64,000 bases of DNA from Vibrio crassostreae (GTDB lineage: Bacteria > Pseudomonadota > Gammaproteobacteria > Enterobacterales > Vibrionaceae). Numbering within the stretch: position 1 is the stretch's first letter; every line of letters begins with the position of its first letter. Below the pieces are notes generated by a model, which saw nothing but the letters and a program-made list of their open reading frames with translations, made no database searches and had not been told where the DNA came from. The DNA lies in contig NZ_AP025477.1 of NCBI RefSeq assembly GCF_024347415.1, positions 496,001 to 560,000 of the forward strand, in the 5' to 3' direction. The translations under genes were made by a program, and so were the position numbers. This document shows, in pieces, positions 26,509 to 36,600 of the stretch.

Positions 26509-28091
26509 TGGTCACCTCCCGTAAGCTTGACACGTTTGAGGCGGTGGTTGAGTTTGTCCATTTTATTGCTGGCGATGATTAAGATTTTGTCATTGGCACG
26601 ATAGGCAGTACTGGTCAGTACGACGCGTGCAAATTCTTCATCAAAGACGCAGTCTATATCGTCGAATATCAACACACGCTTACTTGCGAGCAGGGCACGT
26701 ACTAATAACAGTGCGTAACCAACTTGGCGTGAGAATGGATTGCGCATGTGACCTTTGAGTTCGGTATAGAAACCTGCTGGCAATCCATCAATTTGAGCCT
26801 TGATGTTCATGGTTTCACATAAGGCGAAAGCTGTGTTATTCAAGCTTGGGCGGAAACAGGTGAGGTTATCTATAATGGTTCCCTCCACGAACGAGCTTGT
26901 CTTATCGACCATCAATACACTGTTACGCCAAACGTTATAGTTAACATCATCCAACGGCGTGTCGTTAATTATGATATCGAGCTTGCTATCACTGTTTTGC
27001 CTTGTGATGCAATTGGCAAGATGGGTCTTACCTGAACCACTTTTCCCTGTCAGTAAATAAGCTTGGCCGAGTTCGAACTCGATGCGCTGTTTTTCCGAAT
27101 ACTTAACAGAAATACGTTCTACCTCTGTTGTCTCGTGTTGGTGTTCAACAGAGGCTGCCAGTTCAAGAAGTTCGGCGATACGTTGTATGTGAAGCTTGTT
27201 CAATTCCCATCGGCTCGCGGTGCGCATCACTTGTTGGTAGGGCGCGAAGTAACGGTTGGTCAGCATGATGATCGCAGCCATGATGCCTTGGCTTGATTCC
27301 ATGTTGATAACGGCGGTTGCTAGTACTACAACAACGCAAGCAATGGAAAGCTGTTGGATGAGCGCCAAGATCAAGCCGAAGTTCGATTCAATCTGTTCGT
27401 ATTTGATGTTCTCCACTTCACGTTCTTCGACCATTTGTGTCATTAAGCTTTCTACGCGGTACTCCATGTTTCGGGCTTTGATATCCAGCGGGCTAGAGAT
27501 GATCTCGATGATTTTAGAAGTGGTTAAACCTTCTATGTCTGACTTGTTTTGTAGGCTGCCAATCTTCTGTTTAGAAAGGCTCCAAGCGAAAATGGCTAAG
27601 ATGAGCGAGGCAATCAGAAGCGTCACGCCAGCCCATATGTTGATAAGACCAATAATTAGGATGGTTATCACGCTGACAGCAAGGTTTATAAGGGCTCGAA
27701 CCGATTCTCCGCCAAAGAAGGTTTTTAGTTCAGGAATGGTTGAGATTCGCTCTAAGTATTCGCCCGGTTCTAAACGGCGGAATTTAGAGATTTCAGCCAA
27801 ACAGATGGATTGAAACACCTTGTTGGTTAAGTTGGTCTCAAACTGCCTCATGATGACGGAAGATATCTTCTCTTCCTGATTTTTCAGGTGGTAGTCGAGG
27901 AAGATAGAAATCAGGATAATCGCGAACAGCAAGAACAACGTATCTTGTGCTTGGTTGGGTAATACTCGGTCGAAAATGATCAGAATAGAGAAGGGCAGTA
28001 CCAAGCCAAATAAAGTGGAAATTATCGTAGAGAAAGTTAGATAACATTTATCTGCCATATTGATCTTTTGAGAAAATTGCTCAGTTTGCAT
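26505..28091 (-). CDS. Type I secretion ABC transporter half B (no C39-like domain, aberrant ATPase motifs)
   Basis: This is a second ABC exporter half of 528 aa, starting directly with the membrane domain (six helices, about residues 18-290) and lacking the C39-like region of its partner. Walker A is intact (TGKSGSGKTHL, near 349-357). The Walker B reads RVLIFDDIDCV, with Asp where the catalytic Glu is normal. The signature region reads FSRQVGYALLLVRAL instead of LSGGQ, the Q loop lacks Gln (LMVDKTSSF) and the switch His is Asn (IIASNK). It overlaps half A by 4 nt and the TolC-like gene by 11 nt. V. cholerae MARTX export also uses two different ABC proteins (RtxB and RtxE), a known precedent for a heterodimer. 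Confidence 0.85.
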   Translation of the reverse strand: MQTEQFSQKINMADKCYLTFSTIISTLFGLVLPFSILIIFDRVLPNQAQDTLFLLFAIILISIFLDYHLKNQEEKISSVIMRQFETNLTNKVFQSICLAEISKFRRLEPGEYLERISTIPELKTFFGGESVRALINLAVSVITILIIGLINIWAGVTLLIASLILAIFAWSLSKQKIGSLQNKSDIEGLTTSKIIEIISSPLDIKARNMEYRVESLMTQMVEEREVENIKYEQIESNFGLILALIQQLSIACVVVVLATAVINMESSQGIMAAIIMLTNRYFAPYQQVMRTASRWELNKLHIQRIAELLELAASVEHQHETTEVERISVKYSEKQRIEFELGQAYLLTGKSGSGKTHLANCITRQNSDSKLDIIINDTPLDDVNYNVWRNSVLMVDKTSSFVEGTIIDNLTCFRPSLNNTAFALCETMNIKAQIDGLPAGFYTELKGHMRNPFSRQVGYALLLVRALLASKRVLIFDDIDCVFDEEFARVVLTSTAYRANDKILIIASNKMDKLNHRLKRVKLTGGDQ

Positions 28092-29505
28092 TGCGTCCTC
28101 CTGTTTTCAACGACTCCGTTGAGAGAAGGTGTTTAGGCACTAATTCTTGATTGTTTCGCCCTTCAATATCGCTCATCAATTGCATGATGCTTTCTATGGA
28201 TTGAATCGAAAGCACGCCCTTAACTTGCTCAAGCTTGATGGTTTCGATGATGTAGTCGTATCGAGCACTTTCATAGTCTCTTAAGGCGCTGAACAGCTTA
28301 CTTTCAGCAGCCAGCAAATCGGTGATGGTACGTGTGCCTAATTGGTAAGCCCTTTGGATCCCTTTGTAAGAGGCATAGTTAGCGCGAATGATGTTTTCGT
28401 AACTGCTGATGGACTGCGAGAAATCATTAATATTGAGCACCGCTGTATTCACGCTGTTACGCGTTGTGTAAAGGGAGTCTTGGTAAAGCAGCTCGGTACG
28501 CTCGATGGCGGTCGATGATTTTTGATATCCATAATAATCTGAGCCACCAGACAAGATCGGTAACGCGAGATTCAAACCAACACTGGTTGAGTTACTTTCG
28601 CCTGTCGCAGTGATGTCGGTTTTATCGTAGTTATTGGCGTCATCATGACGATAACTGGCTGAAAGCGATACGGTAGGTAAGAAGTTTGTACCGCTCTCTT
28701 TTAAGCTTCTCCGGCTTCTTTCGACGTTTTTCTTCGCCACTAACAAGTCGTTATTGAGCTTTAACGCCTGATCCATGATTGAGCGTTGTTCGCTTTCGTT
28801 GATCTCTTTTAATGGCACGCTTTCGTATATATCTTGCGACGGAGTGATAGGGTACTGAATCTGAATTGAGAGCCCGTTGAGAATGACGCGACGGTCTTTC
28901 TGCAAGGTTCTTAACCGATTCGAGACTCCTTCTTTCTGAGCGATAACTTCGTACAGTTCACTAGCGGCTGTGTTGCCTAACTCTACGTTTCGTCGCATCT
29001 GATGTTCACGCGTCTCAGACGATTTAAGCTCGACCTTGGTCGCTTTAATTTGTGCATTGTTTTTTAAATACTCAAAGTATTGAGAGCCGATTTCCGAAAT
29101 AGTGCTTTGGATTTTATTTTCGTGTTTAATCTCTTCGATATTGAAGTCGAGCTTTGCCGTTCCGTATTTGAAAATGTCGCCTAGGTTGAATACCGATTGA
29201 GAAAGGGAAAGGCTGTAGCTGTTTGAGTTATAGCTTGAGGTCTCATCAGGCACACTCGATAACAAGGTTTCGTTTTCATTCCATGTGGTATCGGCAGCGC
29301 CGTTAAGCGAAGGAAGAAACTTAGAGCGGCTGATCCCAATGTTGTATTCGTTCTCTTCCACACCTTTATCACTGGCCCGAAGGGACAGGCTGTTTTGCAG
29401 GCCGAGTTCTACTGCCTCAAGCAGGGTCGTCGCCGATGCTGAAGGTGTCGTGCTGAATGCAAGCGCAGCTATAATGCTGCTAGTTAAGTTTCTGTACCGC
29501 CACAT
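28081..29505 (-). CDS. TolC family outer membrane channel of the type I secretion system
   Basis: This is a TolC-like outer membrane efflux/secretion channel, 474 aa. A signal peptide (ending about SASATT, residue 26) precedes the repeated TolC architecture: LLEAVELGLQNSLSLRA, a long helical hairpin, then the second half with LALPILSGGSDYYGYQKS and AYQLGTRTITDLLAAES, which is the family's conserved region. The start overlaps the upstream sensor-like gene by 26 nt and the end overlaps the ABC half B gene by 11 nt, so it is tightly coupled into the export operon. It would form the outer membrane exit for the adhesin, with the HlyD-type adaptor. Confidence 0.9.
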   Translation of the reverse strand: MWRYRNLTSSIIAALAFSTTPSASATTLLEAVELGLQNSLSLRASDKGVEENEYNIGISRSKFLPSLNGAADTTWNENETLLSSVPDETSSYNSNSYSLSLSQSVFNLGDIFKYGTAKLDFNIEEIKHENKIQSTISEIGSQYFEYLKNNAQIKATKVELKSSETREHQMRRNVELGNTAASELYEVIAQKEGVSNRLRTLQKDRRVILNGLSIQIQYPITPSQDIYESVPLKEINESEQRSIMDQALKLNNDLLVAKKNVERSRRSLKESGTNFLPTVSLSASYRHDDANNYDKTDITATGESNSTSVGLNLALPILSGGSDYYGYQKSSTAIERTELLYQDSLYTTRNSVNTAVLNINDFSQSISSYENIIRANYASYKGIQRAYQLGTRTITDLLAAESKLFSALRDYESARYDYIIETIKLEQVKGVLSIQSIESIMQLMSDIEGRNNQELVPKHLLSTESLKTGGRNAN

Positions 29506-31711
29506 ACTTGTTGATCACCTTAATGATTTGGTCGCTTTTGTAAGGTTTGCTGATCACGTAATCCATTCCGGCTTCAATACAAGCCTGGTGTTCGTTACTG
29601 CTGGTCAATGCGGTTGCACCTATGATGGTGCAGGGGTTTTTCTCGTTTTCTTGTTCAAACTGGCGAATGCGTTTAGTCGCTTCAATGCCGCCCATACCGG
29701 GCATGATGCAGTCCATGAAGATGATGTCAGAACGTTTATTCATGAAGTGCTCCACTGCGTCAGCCCCATCGCCAACCGTGTCTGGTTCATACTCTTGTTT
29801 GGTAAGAATTCGCTTAAGTAAGATCTGCTGAACTCGGTCATCCTCTACGATTAGGAATGAGCTGTTCTCCATTTGTTCTTCTGATGCTTCTGCTTCCATA
29901 ATGGTGAGCAAGTTAGGAATAAACTCATAAGGAATCGCAGGGGAGTTGATGATCTTATCGACGAAGCTGTGACACTCTTGCGCATGCTGAGTGTTGGTTA
30001 CCGATAACAGCAACTTGGTATTTGGGTGGTTCTTAAGTTGAGATTTCACTGTTTTACTCAGTGACGGTAACTTGTTGGGTTCAAAGGTATCGGTGAGCAT
30101 AATCGCATCGTAATCACCAAAGGTCTTCGCCGCTGAAAATAACTCATTGGCAGTCCGAATCTCGGTGATGTCCAGCCCCAAATTACTGAGCATTTTCTTC
30201 ATCACATCGATGCGAACTTGAGTGTTGGCGCACAGCAGTAAACGCTTGCCGTCGAAGCGAGTCTTTTCTGTGTGGAAATTTTTAGCCTTAAGGTCGAGCT
30301 CAATCTGAAAACGTTCCTGCGTACCCGATTGGAACCAGTGACTTTCGTAATACCCGTAATCTTTTAATACGCTTTTTGCTAAGTCGTCTGTGCTTGAGGT
30401 GTGGTCCTTGTGACTGCTCCAATGGAGTTTATTGAGCTTGGCTACAGAGACATCTAACGTTGAAAGGAAGTTTAGATTGATGGTAACTCGGGTATTTTCC
30501 ATGTCTGAAGCCGCCCCAGATTCAATCGTCACAAATAGTTTCTTATTTGATTTGAGTTGAATGGCATTGGAAAGCTGCAGGAACAATATCCAGAACAAGC
30601 TGGTGGATTGCCCCTCTACGCGATTGGGCAAGTTGTCGGAAATAAAGCAGTCCAATTGGCTTTCATTGCGTTGTACTTTGGCGCTGATATGAATCATCAA
30701 TTCAGATAACACGCTCAGTAGAGAAAATTCTTTCGACTTACTTTCCGTACCCTGTGAAATCAATCGGTTATAGTTTTCTGCTAACTCAGATAAGGTGCTA
30801 CATGCTGAGGTAATATCCTTCGCCATCAATACGCCGTTTTCATCGGTTTCTTGAACCAGATATTGGACACCGCCGTTGATGGTGTTGGTGATACCGCGAA
30901 TCTCATACCCGATCAGCGCATACAGCTGTTTGTAGAGATCGTTATTGCGTTTTTGGTCTTCTAATTTACTGAAGATCAGTTTGAGGTGAGAGTAGATCTG
31001 GCGTTGCTTCGGATTGATGCTCACTTCATTCAGAAGCTCTTCGAGTCTTTGCAAGTCGAGTTGTTTCAGCTCTTGATAGAGAGCATCGAACTCATAGTCG
31101 ATTTCTCTCTCGTTAGAACTGGATTTCTTCAGTTTCAACATGGCAACTGAGTTCGAAAAAACGGCAATCACGGCCAGTATCACGACCACCATAAACAACC
31201 AGACAAAGAACTCGTTTTTCTCTGACATTAAGTCGCTCGCATGGTTGTTAAACATGGTGCGGTAGTTGTCGTCCATCTGCAGGTAGTTGTTCGTCAGCGA
31301 TAGGTATAAGTCGAGTATGTCATTGCGTGTTTTAGCGCTGTCGGAAAAGCGATTGATAGCCAATTCAAGTTGGGTGTATTCAGTCGCACCAACCAAACTG
31401 AATTCGGTTTTGTTCAAAGAGGCCAAAGACCGAAATTCATCAATCTCACCCTTCAAAGTCGACAAGTTAAAGTCACTGGTACTGCAATTGTTGGCTTTTA
31501 AGCAGTGCTGCAGGGTTTGAATATCTTGTTCGATGGTCTGATTAAGCTTCTGAGCTTGTATGAGCAGTGGGGCACTTTGCACTTGAGCGACCGAATCTAC
31601 TTTTGACCAAGAAAAGTATAAATAGAAAGCGAGAGCGGCCAGTACGACGCTAAACAAGATGCTGAGTCGCAAGGCGGGTACGGAAATGTTGTAAGAAGGT
31701 TTTCCGCTCAT
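29480..31711 (-). CDS. Membrane sensor-kinase-like protein with degenerate kinase core and intact receiver
   Basis: This 743-aa protein lies inside the export operon. Two membrane helices (about residues 11-30 and 166-188) enclose a helical periplasmic region of about 135 residues. The segment matching the HisKA H box reads ALIGYEIRGITNT, with Tyr269 where the phospho-accepting His should be. The following region occupies the place of the ATPase but shows no N, G1 or G2 glycine boxes. A receiver-like segment (LLLCANTQVRIDVM) lacks clear acidic residues. The final receiver (FLIVEDDRVQQ, IIFMDCIMPGM, GATAL, ISKPY) looks intact. It is thus probably a pseudokinase with a phosphorylatable receiver. 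It starts 3 nt after the HlyD stop and overlaps the TolC-like gene by 26 nt. Confidence 0.82.
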   Translation of the reverse strand: MSGKPSYNISVPALRLSILFSVVLAALAFYLYFSWSKVDSVAQVQSAPLLIQAQKLNQTIEQDIQTLQHCLKANNCSTSDFNLSTLKGEIDEFRSLASLNKTEFSLVGATEYTQLELAINRFSDSAKTRNDILDLYLSLTNNYLQMDDNYRTMFNNHASDLMSEKNEFFVWLFMVVVILAVIAVFSNSVAMLKLKKSSSNEREIDYEFDALYQELKQLDLQRLEELLNEVSINPKQRQIYSHLKLIFSKLEDQKRNNDLYKQLYALIGYEIRGITNTINGGVQYLVQETDENGVLMAKDITSACSTLSELAENYNRLISQGTESKSKEFSLLSVLSELMIHISAKVQRNESQLDCFISDNLPNRVEGQSTSLFWILFLQLSNAIQLKSNKKLFVTIESGAASDMENTRVTINLNFLSTLDVSVAKLNKLHWSSHKDHTSSTDDLAKSVLKDYGYYESHWFQSGTQERFQIELDLKAKNFHTEKTRFDGKRLLLCANTQVRIDVMKKMLSNLGLDITEIRTANELFSAAKTFGDYDAIMLTDTFEPNKLPSLSKTVKSQLKNHPNTKLLLSVTNTQHAQECHSFVDKIINSPAIPYEFIPNLLTIMEAEASEEQMENSSFLIVEDDRVQQILLKRILTKQEYEPDTVGDGADAVEHFMNKRSDIIFMDCIMPGMGGIEATKRIRQFEQENEKNPCTIIGATALTSSNEHQACIEAGMDYVISKPYKSDQIIKVINKYVAVQKLN

Positions 31712-31714
31712 TGA

Positions 31715-33064
31715 TTACCTCTCATCGAATGCATCTTCGATGGCAGACATCACTGGTTTCGCTGCGTATTCGATCACACGGCGTGAGCCTGTTTTCACGT
31801 CGGCAGTAAATTCCATATAAGGTGATAATTTGTATTGAGTGCCTCCTCGTTCAAGAAAGTTTCGATCAATCTCAATCTCTGCCAAATAGAATTCGGCATC
31901 TTCTTCTTCGTATGATGAACGGCTAATTGAGGCGATGGTTCCCTCAATAAATCCATATTTTGCGAAGTTATAAGTATCCATTTTTACTTTTACCGCCTGG
32001 CCAATTTCGACAAACCCCATGTCTTTACGCGGAATTTTCGCTTCACCGTGTAGGGAGTTATTGATTGGTGCAATATCAGCGATACTCTCGCCGGGTGGTA
32101 TTACCGCAGAACGGAAGTTGAAGTGTAATTTGTCGACCACACCATCCACTGGTGAGTAGACTATGAGTCGGTCTACCTTGTCGGAGTGCTGTGGTTGTAA
32201 GATCCGTTTTAGTTTGAGGTCTTTATTGGCCTGAATGATTTGTGCTTGGTACTCAGAGTTGCGGTTCTCAACCAAATCTCGATGTTGTTTTTCGAGTTTG
32301 TCGAGCTGGAAACGTTCGTTCATGACTGACTCATCAAGGTTTTCAATCTCACGAACCATATTGGATTCTTGTACTTTCATATTTAGAACGTCTACATAGG
32401 ACGCCATCTCTTCTTTATAAAGCGTATTTTTGATGTTGAGTTGTTTGCGAATGAGCGAGAGTTGGTTCTCTGAGCTTTTGCGACGCTTTAGCATTGATCC
32501 AATTAGAGAGTTTTTGTGTTTAATATCGTGAGTGATCAGCTCTTCGTTAGAGCGGTTCTTCGAGAACTCTTGCTGCCACGTATTCATGTTGACTTGAACT
32601 TGTTCTGGGTACTTTTCGATGTAAGAAGCAAAGTTTGGTTCGACCATGTCACGCAAGCTTTCATAACGGATTTTATCGAGTTCCAGCTGAATGATTTCGG
32701 TGTTCACTGTATCGAGTTGGGTGTTACGGTCGAGTGAGCGGATTCGAGCAATAGGTTGGCCTTCATACACAACTTCCCCTTTTCTCACTAACAGCTCTTC
32801 TAAAATACCGCCTTCTAGATGTTGAACTTTCTCAACATCAGACTCTAGTAACAGCTCGCCACGCACAGAAACGACAATGTCGATACGCGCTTGTGACGCT
32901 ACGGCGATAGCCACCAAAGCAAGTAGAAAAATGATGAGTAACGTCTTGTGAACGCTAGTCATCGCACTTGCAAGCACGATGGTGTCATCTGCTGTGACCT
33001 TGGAAGCCTCGTTGTTAGAAACAAGCGCTTTTCTTAGGTGATGCTCTATTTGGTTATTGCTCAT
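31715..33064 (-). CDS. HlyD family type I secretion periplasmic adaptor
   Basis: This is a membrane fusion protein (449 aa) linking the inner-membrane ABC exporter to TolC. A cytoplasmic N-terminus of about 38 residues is followed by one membrane helix (TLLIIFLLALVAIAVASQA), the first half of a lipoyl domain (VQHLEGGILEELLVRKGEVV), a long coiled-coil hairpin (about residues 130-285), the second lipoyl half (VYSPVDGVVDKL) and a C-terminal beta-barrel part with the family stretch GQAVKVKMDTYNFAKYGFIEG. Length and order match HlyD/LapC. It sits between the Hpt-like gene (3-nt gap) and the pseudokinase gene (3-nt gap). Confidence 0.92.
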   Translation of the reverse strand: MSNNQIEHHLRKALVSNNEASKVTADDTIVLASAMTSVHKTLLIIFLLALVAIAVASQARIDIVVSVRGELLLESDVEKVQHLEGGILEELLVRKGEVVYEGQPIARIRSLDRNTQLDTVNTEIIQLELDKIRYESLRDMVEPNFASYIEKYPEQVQVNMNTWQQEFSKNRSNEELITHDIKHKNSLIGSMLKRRKSSENQLSLIRKQLNIKNTLYKEEMASYVDVLNMKVQESNMVREIENLDESVMNERFQLDKLEKQHRDLVENRNSEYQAQIIQANKDLKLKRILQPQHSDKVDRLIVYSPVDGVVDKLHFNFRSAVIPPGESIADIAPINNSLHGEAKIPRKDMGFVEIGQAVKVKMDTYNFAKYGFIEGTIASISRSSYEEEDAEFYLAEIEIDRNFLERGGTQYKLSPYMEFTADVKTGSRRVIEYAAKPVMSAIEDAFDER

Positions 33065-33067
33065 GAC

Positions 33068-33430
33068 CTACCTCGATGACTCGTCATCTACAACTTCCTT
33101 AATATCCAACAAGTGATGGATTTGTCTATTGACGTTTTGTAGTTCAGTTTTTACATCCTCTAAAAGCGCTTCCGGCGCAGGGAATTCGTGTTTACTCAAA
33201 TGTTCCAATTTGGCCATTTTGGGCGGTAGGTCTTGGTCACACAGCAAGGTTAAGATGGTCTTCAATTTTTTTGAGTAGTTGTTGAGTTCATCAAAACGAT
33301 TACCCTTATGAAGCGTCTCTATGTTGATTGCTGCGTCTGAAAAGTCCTTATAAAAGTCGCCTAATAGCAATTGCAGCCCTTTGTGGTTGTTGTCGATTGA
33401 ACGCAACAAATTCGTCATGTCTATCATCAT
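33068..33430 (-). CDS. Small helical Hpt-like protein lacking the phospho-accepting histidine
   Basis: This 120-aa protein is the first gene of the export operon. It is predicted all-helical and resembles a histidine phosphotransfer (Hpt) domain in layout: DFYKDFSDAAINIETLHKGN, then NYSKKLKTIL, then a later helix pair. In a true Hpt the third segment would read roughly AHTLKG; here the His position is Lys54 (S-K-K-L-K-T), so it could not carry phosphate. The Hpt assignment is therefore tentative. Pseudo-Hpt proteins can act as docking inhibitors or adaptors. It precedes the HlyD gene by 3 nt and starts divergently from the giant adhesin gene. Confidence 0.65.
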   Translation of the reverse strand: MMIDMTNLLRSIDNNHKGLQLLLGDFYKDFSDAAINIETLHKGNRFDELNNYSKKLKTILTLLCDQDLPPKMAKLEHLSKHEFPAPEALLEDVKTELQNVNRQIHHLLDIKEVVDDESSR

Positions 33431-33627
33431 TCCACTGCCTTAATTGCTTTAATCACAATAACTAAGGATCTTTAAAGGCAGTTTTCAATTTTTTTTTTGC
33501 TTCTTTTCACATCTTTATGCATAAAAAAGAAAATATGAAAAAAGTTGTATAAAAACTTGGTTTTTTAAAATGGTGTCCTTTAATGCCTCTAAATACGATC
33601 AGTTAGCTAGTAGCAACGGAGGCTGTA
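33431..33627. promoter_or_regulatory. AT-rich divergent control region of the export operon and the adhesin gene
   Basis: This 197-bp region separates the start of the export operon (minus) from the adhesin gene (plus), so it must contain or border both promoters. It is very AT-rich and includes a run of ten T at 33489-33498. A clear GGAGG lies 7 nt before the adhesin ATG. I could not assign -35/-10 boxes with confidence, and a sigma-54-like TGG...GC match has the wrong spacing. Confidence 0.5.
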
Positions 33628-36600
33628 ATGGCAGGCGAAAATAACCAAAACAACCAAAATGAAGATCTCAATGACGCGGTAGAACAGACGGACACGAACG
33701 ACGCGGGTACACCCTCCCAACAGCAGAATCAACAAAATCAACAGAACACGATTGCGTCGACGGTAGCGACGGGTGCTGAAAATACCGACGCGGCAGACGA
33801 AGTGAACCAAGCGTTGGAAGACAATCCAAGTGGTGCTGGTAATTCAGAAGAAGCAGCGGCTTCTGGTGCTGCTGTTCAAGAAGAGACGCCAGAAAGCGAT
33901 GGAGATTCAGATGCAGCTCAATCTAATGTAGTCGGTGGTGCGGCTTCGGAAGCTGGCTCGGATAATGCTGCTGGCAGTGGTGGCGGAGCAGGTGCTGGCG
34001 CTCAAGCCGTAGGTGGCGATAACGCAGAGGCTGCGACAGGTGGATCCGACGCTGAGGGTAATGAAGAACAAGGCCAAGCAGCACGTACCTCTGCAGCGCC
34101 GAGTTCTACATCTTCTGAATCGGATGAGCAACAAGTCGGTGATGACCTTGATTCACAGACAGTTGAAGAGACATTTGCCGTTGATGTTCAAGCTTCAGAT
34201 GAAGAGACCATCAGTGAAGTAGAGGATGACTTTGATTCTGAGACAACAAGTGAAACGTTCAAAATCCAAGTGGAAAGTGAAAATGATGCGCCAGATGCTG
34301 AACAAGATCTGGCTTACATCATGGATGAAGATGGCTCCATAACATTTACTCAAGAACAATTACTCGAATACGCAAGTGATGTTGATGGTGATGAGCTTGT
34401 TGCTTCAAACGTTCAAGTCGGCGCAGATGCAATGGTTCAAGATAATGGTGACGGTACGTTTACAGTTGTACCTTCCGCTGACTTTAATGGCGAGCTAGAC
34501 CTTACTTTTGATATCAGTGACGGCCAAGAAACCATAAGTAGCGCAATTGATTTAACGGTTCGTCCTATTAATGACGCACCTGTACCAGAAGATAAAACGT
34601 TTGAAATAGAAGAAGATGGCACACTTGTTTTCACGGATGTAGACCTATTAACAGGCGCGACAGATATTGAAGGTGACAACCTTTCTGTTGAAGGTGTTAC
34701 CTACGATGGCGGTGACGGCATTCTTACTGATAACGGTGACGGCAGTTACACCTTTGCGCCAAACGAGAACTTCAACGGTGACGTCAACTTCAGCTTCGAT
34801 GTATCAGACGGTACCGATACGGTAGCGGCAAACATCGATGTAAGCGTAACAGCAGTCGATGATGCGCCAGTATCAGGCGACCTTGCTTACTCAGTCGACG
34901 AAGACGGTTCGATTCGTCTAAGCCAAGAGCAACTGCTTTCTCAAGCTTCTGACGTGGAAGGCGATGATCTAACTGCTAGTGGCCTAACAGTTGGTGGCGA
35001 TGCGACAGTTACTCAAAACGACGATGGCAGCTTTACCATCACACCAGATACGAACTTCAATGGTGATATTGATATCAGCTTCGATATCTCAGATGGTACT
35101 AACACGGTTCAAGCCTCTGCCGATTTAACTGTTAACCCAATCAATGACCTGCCAGTTCCTCAAGATCAACCGTTCAGTGTTGAAGAAGACGGCACGCTCA
35201 TCTTCACAGATGCAGACCTGTTAACAGGTGCGACAGACATTGAAGGTGACAACCTTTCTGTTGAAGGTGTTACCTACGATGGCGGTGACGGTATCCTGAC
35301 CGACAACGGCAATGGCACATATACATTCGCACCAAACGAGAACTTCAATGGCGAAGTAAACTTCAGCTTCGATGTGTCTGATGGTACCGATACGGTATCT
35401 GCGAATATCGATGTGAGCGTAACTGCGGTTGATGATGCGCCCGTATCTGGCGATTTAGCTTACTCAGTCGATGAAGATGGTTCTATCCGTCTAAGCCAAG
35501 AGCAACTGCTTTCTCAAGCATCTGATGTTGAAGGCGATGACCTAACTGCAAGCAGCCTAACGGTTGATGGTGATGCGACGGTTACTCAAAACGTGGATGG
35601 TAGCTTTACCATCACGCCAGATGAGAACTTCAATGGCGACATCGATATCAGATTCGATATCTCAGATGGCACCAATACGGTTCAAGCGTCTGCTGCCCTA
35701 ACCGTCAACCCAATCAATGACTTGCCAGTTCCTCAAGACCAGCAGTTCAGCGTTGAAGAAGATGGTACGCTGATGTTCACTGATGCTGACCTGCTAACAG
35801 GTGCGACAGACATTGAAGGCGACAACCTTTCTGTAGAAGGTGTGACCTACGATGGCGGCGACGGCATTCTTACCGACAACGGCAATGGCACTTACACCTT
35901 TGCTCCAAATGAAAACTTCAATGGTGATGTAAACTTCAGCTTCGATGTGTCTGATGGTACCGATACAGTCTCTGCGAACATCGATGTCAGCGTAACTGCG
36001 GTTGATGATGCGCCAGTTTCGGGTGACTTAGCTTACTCAGTCGATGAAGATGGTTCGATTCGTTTAAGCCAAGAGCAACTGCTTTCTCAAGCATCAGATG
36101 TGGAAGGCGATGATCTAACTGCTAGTGGCCTAACGGTTGGTGGTGATGCGACCGTTACTCAAAACGACGATGGCAGCTTTACAATCACACCAGATGAGAA
36201 CTTCAATGGCGACATCGATATCAGCTTTGATATCTCCGATGGTACCAACACGGTTCAAGCATCGGCTGACCTGACCGTTAATCCAATCAATGACTTGCCA
36301 GTTCCTCAAGACCAACAATTTAGTGTTGAAGAAGATGGAACTCTACAATTTACTGATGCAGACCTACTTACCGGCGCAACTGATATTGAGGGTGATGATT
36401 TAACGGTTGAAGGCATCAGTTATGAAGGGACGGATGGGGTACTGACGGACCATGGTGATGGCTCATACAGCTTTGCGCCAAATGAAAACTTCAATGGTGA
36501 GGTTAACTTTAGCTTCGATGTGTCTGATGGAACTGACACTGTCTCTGCAAACATCGATGTCAGCGTAACTCCAGAGAACGATCCGCCAGTTGCAGGCTCT

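Noticed and set aside
33570..33590. Sigma-54-type promoter (TGG...TGC) before the adhesin gene
   Set aside because: The GG and GC elements are 11 nt apart instead of 10 and the flanking consensus is poor.
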